Source of the DNA: Bolinopsis microptera
Lineage: Eukaryota; Ctenophora; Tentaculata; Lobata; Bolinopsidae
Assembly: GCF_026151205.1 (NCBI RefSeq)
Contig: NC_087079.1
Span: 9,476,635-9,540,634 of the forward strand
Direction of reading: 5' to 3'
Length of the DNA: 64,000 nucleotides
How positions within the stretch are numbered: the stretch's first letter is position 1; every line of letters starts with the position of its first letter. This document shows, one piece after another, positions 57,929 through 64,000 of this stretch. Below the pieces are notes generated by a model, which had not been told where the DNA came from, did not search any database, and was given only the letters and a program-made list of their open reading frames with translations. The position numbers and the translations under genes were made by a program.

Positions 57929-58463
57929 TCACTTTATGTCACTGGGCCTACTTTTAATGTTATCTGGTAAATCATTAATAAATAACACATATAGTAATGG
58001 TCCAAGGACTGATCCCTGGGGAACTCCTGACCATACAATCTTCCACTCTGAAGTTTCACCTTCTACACACACTCTCATAGTTTTATTTGAGATAAAATCT
58101 GTAATTACATCTAAAACTTTACCAGTTATCCCTAGACTCTTTAGCTTGTTAATCAAGCTAGGGAACAGAATCGAAAGCTTTACTAAAATCAAAATAAAAT
58201 AAGTCCACAGGAGCACCTTCATCTATTAAATTAAGTATAGTGTCGAAAGTCTCCAAAAGATTTGACAAACAAGATTTTCCTTTAACAAACCCATGTTGGT
58301 CCTTTGAAATACGGTCTTCTAAAAATTCTAACACATGGGATCTAACAAACTGTTCATAAACTTTACAAAGAATACAAGTAAGAGAAACTGGTCTATAGTT
58401 AAGAGGGTCAGACTTAGAGCCCTTTTTAAAAAGTGCAACTACAGATGCCGACTTCCATACCTC
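57929..58463 (-). pseudogene. LINE reverse transcriptase fragment (fingers to palm)
   Basis: The minus strand reads VWKSASVVALFKKGSKSDPL, NYRPVSLTCILCKVYEQFV, DQHGFVKGKSC, DLFYFDFSKAFDSVP with the block-A catalytic Asp, then after a frame break SGVPQGSVLGPLLYVLFIND. This is a textbook non-LTR RT from motif 1 to motif B. The FADD block is not reached, so it is truncated at its 3' end near 57,929. The upstream end stops at a family B repeat near 58,463. Because fingers, block A and SGVPQG are kept, it complements the C-terminal-only copies nearby, but it need not be the same family. Confidence 0.88.
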
Positions 58464-58520
58464 CTGCTAATAAACATCTTTTCGTATCACTTATATGTTT
58501 TAAATATCCCCTTCCAGGTA
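58464..58520 (+). repeat. Dispersed repeat family B copy
   Basis: CTCCTGCTAATAAACATCTT through TTATATGTTTTAAATATCCC matches 43,225-43,262. It abuts the truncated end of the LINE at 58,463. Confidence 0.55.
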
Positions 58521-60205
58521 AGAATGATAATTTGCCCGGCGCGTCGAAGTCCTCACCACTGTTTTCACGGCCGCTCACCATTCTTTGCAGGTATCCAGAA
58601 GATCATGGGCGAAAACAGTGGTGAAACCTGTCGTTTTTGTAGTAATCTTTGATGATTCTCTTGAACACCAGCTTCTACTATGTCTCGAAGTTCAGGACAC
58701 CAGTTAGTAATTACCTTCAACTGAAACAAGAACTGAATGGAGCTGACTCCTATTCTTATCTAGAAGAAGTTCTCATATATCAACAAAAAGCAGCACACAA
58801 AAAGTATTGATTAGGAGGGTTGAATTTCTTTGGGGACAAAATGAATCTCTCCAGGATTTAGCCAACTAGGTAGATTAGAAACCAATAAAGTTAAACGGTC
58901 TCACAAGAAATCTTAGCTATCAACCTTGGATCACAACTTGGGTGTAATATGATAAAATAAAGACTCTGCAAACATCTCAGGGAAATGATACCACCTTAAA
59001 AATAAAGAGGGAGGATCCTGGACCCCGAAATCCACCACCCTTCTGTACTTTCAGAGGTACCAATGTGGCAGGAAACCAGGGCTCATACTGCCGCTGAGCT
59101 AAAGCAGTAGAAGGGATGGCAGCTTCTGACTTCTCTGGGATCTAACACATCCTAAAGCAGACCAACACTATGTCCCAACGCACTGTTGTCTGCCCCCGGT
59201 GCCTGCCCGGGTCAATAAAGCAGTCAAGCATCGTGTATGTTGTGTTGAGCATTCTCTACCAACAAATGTGGGAACTCCCACAATGAAAAATCGAAGCAGT
59301 TCTAAAGAGACATTAGACAAGTAACAGAATCGGAAATAGACTTGAATTTGTTTTTTATATATAATTTAATTTATAAATTACGGCACTGCGCCGAAAAACT
59401 CACAGTGCTGCACTTAAACTCAAAGTATTGTTAATGAAAATGAAATTTTGTGAGATAATTTAGCATACTGACCTCGTGAGATATTAAAATTATACCCGTT
59501 CAGACGTACACGTAGGTCAGTACTTAAGGGGGCATACACCAAACCTGTCCAACCCAAATGACCTCATAGGCAGTTCAGTGACCATCTAGCGCACCTATTC
59601 CACATCAAAAAAATTATTTTGAGAATACCCATTTTTGTAATCGAGCATTTCCTGGTTAGAGTGGAATTTTCGGAAAAACAGAGGCTATAAGTTAATCATT
59701 TCTTGCGGTATCGGCTTGAAATTTTGCTCGCTGTTTATTCAAATCTATTTCAAGGTGTGTGTAAAATCTTGATATCGTATCTAAAAAGGCTGGTGTGTTA
59801 TAAATTTTTAAAGTAAAAAAAAGTCAAGAAGCTGAAGTTGTCCTTTTCAGACTTATTTTAACCAAAAAGTCAGTCAGGGAAGATCGGATTCATTTGATGC
59901 TGGACATGACATTGTTCTCTAAATTCTGGCGCAGTTTTTGATGCCCTCAAAAATGTTTTTACTCATTTATCTTCAGATCTAGTCTATTGGACTTCAAATT
60001 TAAACAACAAATTTAGGCACATTTTTCGTTTTTCATATTTACTGATTTTTCTAAAATTTTGATAGGAATGTGCTAGTGACTTTTTGAAGGGCGCAAAATA
60101 ACCGCAACTAGCACATTTATATATTAGTTATGAACAACAAAACACCCTAAAATGTTTCCCTTTGAAGTTATGGGATAAAATGTCGCTGCACCAGATATCT
60201 AGATA
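58521..60205. other. Intergenic stretch, nothing supported
   Basis: No gene was recognised. At about 58,550-58,615 ACCACTGTTTTC and GAAAACAGTGGT form a 12-bp inverted repeat separated by 43 bp. Confidence 0.35.
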
Positions 60206-60210
60206 GCCTC

Positions 60211-60686
60211 ATCTTGGCCTCATTCTAGATAGTAAATTAAACTTCAAAAGCCATGTAGATTATATGATTAGGAAGGTCATGAAGAGAATTGGTGCCATGT
60301 ATAGAAGTAAAGCACTGCTACCCATTAAATATAGGAAAATGTTTGCCAATGCACTCATGTTGCCACAATTCGATTATTTAGACACGATCTATTGTAGAGC
60401 TGGCAAGACAAAACTTGCTGAACTTGACACTCTGTGCAAAAAGGTAGCCAAAATAGCTCTCAACGTTCCACAAACAGAGAGCAGCCTTAATGTTTATAGA
60501 GACATGAAATGGTTACCACTCCATCTTAGACGACAACTCCATCTGTCAAATTATATGTTTAGAATCATCCATGACAATTGTCCTACAAACTTTATGAACA
60601 AATTTAGTTACATATCAGGAGGAAATAGTGATTTTAGAGCCCAAAATTTGGACCCCCGAGTGGTGTCAAAAACGCGAATGAAATAG
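60211..60686 (+). pseudogene. LINE RT C-terminal remnant
   Basis: One frame reads LGLILDSKLNFKSHVDYMIR, KVMKRIGAMYRSK, KYRKMFANALMLPQFDYLD, then SSLNVYRDMKWLPLHLRRQL and TNFMNKFSYISGG before a stop. This is the RT thumb/C-terminal pattern LG...D..L.f..H, ...P.fdY.d, ...L.WLpL..RR of CR1-type elements. It is undamaged over about 155 codons but lacks the catalytic domain. Confidence 0.8.
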
Positions 60687-60689
60687 GTA

Positions 60690-61260
60690 ATAATTATTTT
60701 AGTCTCTTGAGTCTTGACACCATTTAGGGCAATATTATACGGGTTCCTGCTAGTAATTTATAAAGCGTATGTTATTGCCCACTTAAAGGGGCCTGTTGAT
60801 AATTAGTTAAATTATTAGCTATTTTAGATTTAATAATAATAAGTTGGCAAAAGGAGCCAGTTACCTGAGCTTTACTAGCACCCGATTTACCACCTCTGGA
60901 ACACAAACCCAGGCCTCAAACCACCTAAAAAACTGCGATCATTCAGTCGGAAAAATATACATCATCATTATTTGAATTGATATAATATACATCATCATTA
61001 TTTGATTTGATATATTCCTCGAATGAGTAATAATAGAAAGCCAGCCATACCAGAAAAAAATTGTTTTTATTAGGCACTCAGTGACTGAGAAATAAGCCCT
61101 AACATGAATAAGCCCCAAGCCCGCCCGCCCGCCCGCCCCCCCCCCCCCCCCCCTCTTTATAATTTATCTAGAGTATACCAACTACCAAGGAACAGTTAAT
61201 AATCAGTTTAGATTAAATTGCTAACTTTTAAAGATAAAGTAATTATGTGCCATTCATTTA
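60690..61260. other. Intergenic stretch with poly-C tract
   Basis: (GCCC)n followed by a C run occupies 61,119-61,153. An ATATACATCATCATTATTTG unit is repeated near 60,955 and 60,986. This is the upstream region of the receptor-like gene. A TTTTCAG acceptor at 61,264-61,270 lies just before its start codon, so a 5' non-coding exon may be further upstream. Confidence 0.5.
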
Positions 61261-61272
61261 ATATTTTCAGGC

Positions 61273-63857
61273 ATGCAATTGGGTCTATGGACTTTGATTG
61301 CCCTCATAGCTGGAGCTGTGGGAAGAAACTTCATTTTCTATGTTGATGTCAGATGGGATCTAAGATCTCGTTTTAATCTCTTTGTGCAGGATGAATCAAT
61401 ACCTTTCAACCATGGTCTCCGATTAGTCCCAGCAATATATATTGCAAGAGACAAGATTAAGAAGGGTTTACGGTTATGGTCAAGTTCTCCCAGAGTGCAT
61501 GCCGGTTTAGTAAAAAACGATTTCTATCAGTCCAACGCAGAGTATGTTGCAAATTGCAAAGGAATTAATGGCTCTGAGTCTGGTTCCAACTGCTTTGTAA
61601 ATTCTAATTATGACATCGGATTTTGTTCTCCAAGTGGCCTTGAACCTAGCAACGACCCTGCTATAGTTGCTGGTCTTCACTGTAAAAACAATCCTCCAGA
61701 AGGGCACATTCTTTCGTTTAGAGATAATAGCGATACGAAATCGTTAAGCATCCCTTTACTTAAGAAAGGAGAGAATATACATTTCATTTTGCCCGATGGT
61801 ACCGGTTTAACGTCTGACCAGAAAGTTGACTTCCTCGAGAAATTTGGTGGTGTAAGTGGGAAATCCTCATCATTGGGAAAGCTGAACGATAGAATCCAAT
61901 ATATCGCTAATCTATTTGGAGACGATTTCGCTGGAATAATTGGATCAACTGAGAATGCTTACTATACGTCTATAATAGCAAAGAGCTTAAATGTCCTAAA
62001 TATAGTGCCAGCAGTTTCAGAGAAAGTAAACGAAGGTACTTAAAATCATTGATAGTTATAATTATGTAACTTATGCAATGTCGATTTGAATTTCTTTTAG
62101 ACTAATTAGATACAAAATTGATAAGCCCTCTTTAGAAAAACGTCACGATATATCCACTGAGTTGTGATCTCCAACCTTTTTAATATCTTTAATATTTTAC
62201 AATTGCTGACAGTTCTGATGTCCCTCAGGTATATGGCCACAAAGTAGCTCTGATAAACTCTCGCCTGGTTTTATGGATGCTACCCTCGTCCTTGGACATG
62301 AAGACTGGATGATCGTTGAACAGCTTGCTTACGTAATTTATTTTTATTGTTTTGGGTAATCGAAGGGATTTTGGTTTCATTTATTTTACTAATTCTTGTT
62401 TCTAAGATAACAATGATATAATGAAAGGGAATCTTTTAACTTGTACATCACAAGAATAATTCTTCAGATAATAATCAAGACTGGCTGGGACATTGGAGCC
62501 GTGGCCATAATTACTGAAACTGGATACAGTGAACGTTGGGCTATAGCTATTAAAAATAATCTTAATGTGGAACTGGTCAAACGAAATAAAGGTATCAACA
62601 ATTATAATTAGTTCAAGTAGTGTCATGAGTGACATGATCAAGGTCGACCAGGACCGGGACTAAGGAACTAAGGAGAGTGCTGATTTCAATCCTTGGATGA
62701 ACTGTTTCGAGCATGTTGAATTGAATCACGCTCAATCGTTATCAAATCAATTCAAAATTTGTAATTAATCGCATTTCAGATCCTGTGAATATCACGGTTA
62801 AGAAAAGCACTGCAGCAGATCTTTACGTATTGAAAGGATTTAGAAATTTGGTTACTTCAGTAGAAAACTTATCGAAAACATACAGAAGTGCACGTCGTAT
62901 GTAAATTGTACAACTATGATTTTTAATGCTTAATAAACTTGATTAATGATGATCAATGATCATTCATTGATAATCTAGAATTAATTATTAGATATGCTTG
63001 CCGTGTGGCCTGGAGGTCAGCATTGTCATTTAAAGTGCAGTCATTGCTTTGCTTTGTCCCGGAATAATTGCTCAACGGCCAAACAACCGGACGGAAATTT
63101 TTTGTGATTTAAAAAACTAAATTTATACTCCTCATCAAGCAATATTTTATGAATCTTTTCAGTTTACGTTGTCATCGGTAAACCTATGTTTATGCGTTAC
63201 ATGTTGAGAGAGTTGAGACAAAGCTTGAAATTTAAGACGAAAGGTACAAATAAAAATGGTGTCGTCCTCATCCCAGAAACAGGTGCACCGTGCCCGGATT
63301 TGATTTACCCCTCTAGAAAGGCCCGAAAAGTCTTTAAAGTTCAGCACTTCAGCAGATATGCCTTCTTTAAGGAGTACGATGAAATTACTGCGCGGTTGGT
63401 TCTTGAGGTACACACAATTATTGATATTTTCTTGAGATTCGTACCCTGAGTGGTTAGTGTAAAGGTGTAATGTTGATCAGAGGCTAATAATTTCGGCTGG
63501 GTCACGTCCATGTATTTGGTGTATTTGATGGATAAAGATTACATATTACATGTATAATCGCTTCGGCAAATACTGACTTATTAACAGATGCATTGAAAAG
63601 TTAATAAATTTCAGGGTTGCTTCGCGATATGCCACAATTCTCATAACCGAGGACCATGGAAATGGTCAAAGTCGACTAACATGTCCACCGACGGAAGTAA
63701 CGGAGTTGACAAACTACGATGGAAGTTGGATCCTCTTTCTTTGAACACCAGAACTGAATATGATCCAGAAATCGGTGAAGAAAGCTACAATGATAATAGA
63801 AAATATGCCACCAGAGAGGAAGAAATAGATATGGAAAGATGGAATACGTTTGAGTAA
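61273..63857 (+). CDS. ANF_receptor-type extracellular ligand-binding protein, six exons
   Basis: Exons are 61273-62035, 62229-62332, 62468-62591, 62780-62896, 63163-63407 and 63615-63857. Each intron is GT..AG and phases match, giving 531 residues. A signal peptide (LWTLIALIAGAVG) opens it. PAIYIARDKIKKGL, FAGIIGSTENAYYTSIIAKS, LNVLNIVPAVS, and TGWDIGAVAIITETGYSERW follow in the order seen in periplasmic-binding-like ANF_receptor domains of natriuretic-type guanylyl cyclases and class C GPCRs. No transmembrane helix appears before the TAA at 63855-63857. GAGTAAGA at 63852-63859 could instead be a donor, with a membrane and intracellular part beyond the window. So it is either a secreted ligand-binding protein or the ectodomain of a receptor. 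Confidence 0.75.
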
Positions 63858-64000
63858 GAAAACGTAACCATGTTGTTCTGAATATCTCACGTACCTTATT
63901 TTACTTTCCAATTCCATGATATAATATATTAGCAAACCACGAGTCATAATAAGGTTCCGACAGCTGAAGACGATTAACATGTTTTTTTATGTTTTTGATG
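63858..64000. other. 3' flank or intron of the receptor-like gene
   Basis: AGCTGAAGACGATTAACATG near 63,962-63,981 echoes the start of dispersed repeat family B (43,180). No further exon is visible before the edge. Confidence 0.35.

Overview
The window looks like nuclear DNA of an invertebrate metazoan: AT-rich, with spliced genes whose short introns carry GT..AG ends, at least seven degraded LINE fragments, tRNA-derived SINEs and many inverted-repeat DNA transposons. The phylum cannot be fixed from the sequence. Host genes are few. They are a PAN/Apple-domain protein whose last exon enters from the left edge (3-455, +), a complete nine-exon lysosomal Pro-X carboxypeptidase-like gene of peptidase family S28 (2100-4953, -), and a six-exon extracellular receptor-type (ANF_receptor fold) ligand-binding protein (61273-63857, +) that may continue past the right edge.

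Between them lies about 56 kb of repeat landscape. From 6.75 to 21.76 kb runs a 15-kb inverted repeat with arms of about 7 kb around a spacer of about 1.1 kb. Each outer end carries a tandem array of near-perfect 30-nt GC-rich hairpins, and a near-identical 7-8 bp direct repeat flanks the whole. Roughly 10.03-21.28 kb has the texture of unpolished sequence: the right arm matches the left only through runs of homopolymer-extending substitutions and indels. Genes read from that part should not be trusted. From 26.4 to 28.9 kb a 1,245-bp unit holding a LINE endonuclease fragment is duplicated in tandem at over 99% identity. From 34.65 to 40.74 kb a second inverted repeat encloses 3.6 kb of repeats. 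Its left arm alone contains a DNAJC3-like J-domain fragment.

From 43.6 to 49.6 kb is a dense set of DNA transposons with visible target-site duplications (TSDs). They are a 2.2-kb MULE-like element (9-bp TSD, about 200-bp terminal inverted repeats) encoding a FLYWCH protein whose transposase core seems to be deleted in frame; a 653-bp element with an 8-bp TSD and a Merlin-like zinc-ribbon remnant; an unclassified 519-bp inverted-repeat element; and an 810-bp hAT-like element (8-bp TSD) inserted in a second Merlin-like copy. From 50 to 61 kb are LINE remnants of several lineages, AT-rich and G/C-tract satellites and a 523-bp tandem duplication. The only multi-gene logic visible is parasitic: autonomous families (LINE, MULE, Merlin, hAT) with their deletion derivatives and SINEs. 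The three host genes show no functional link.
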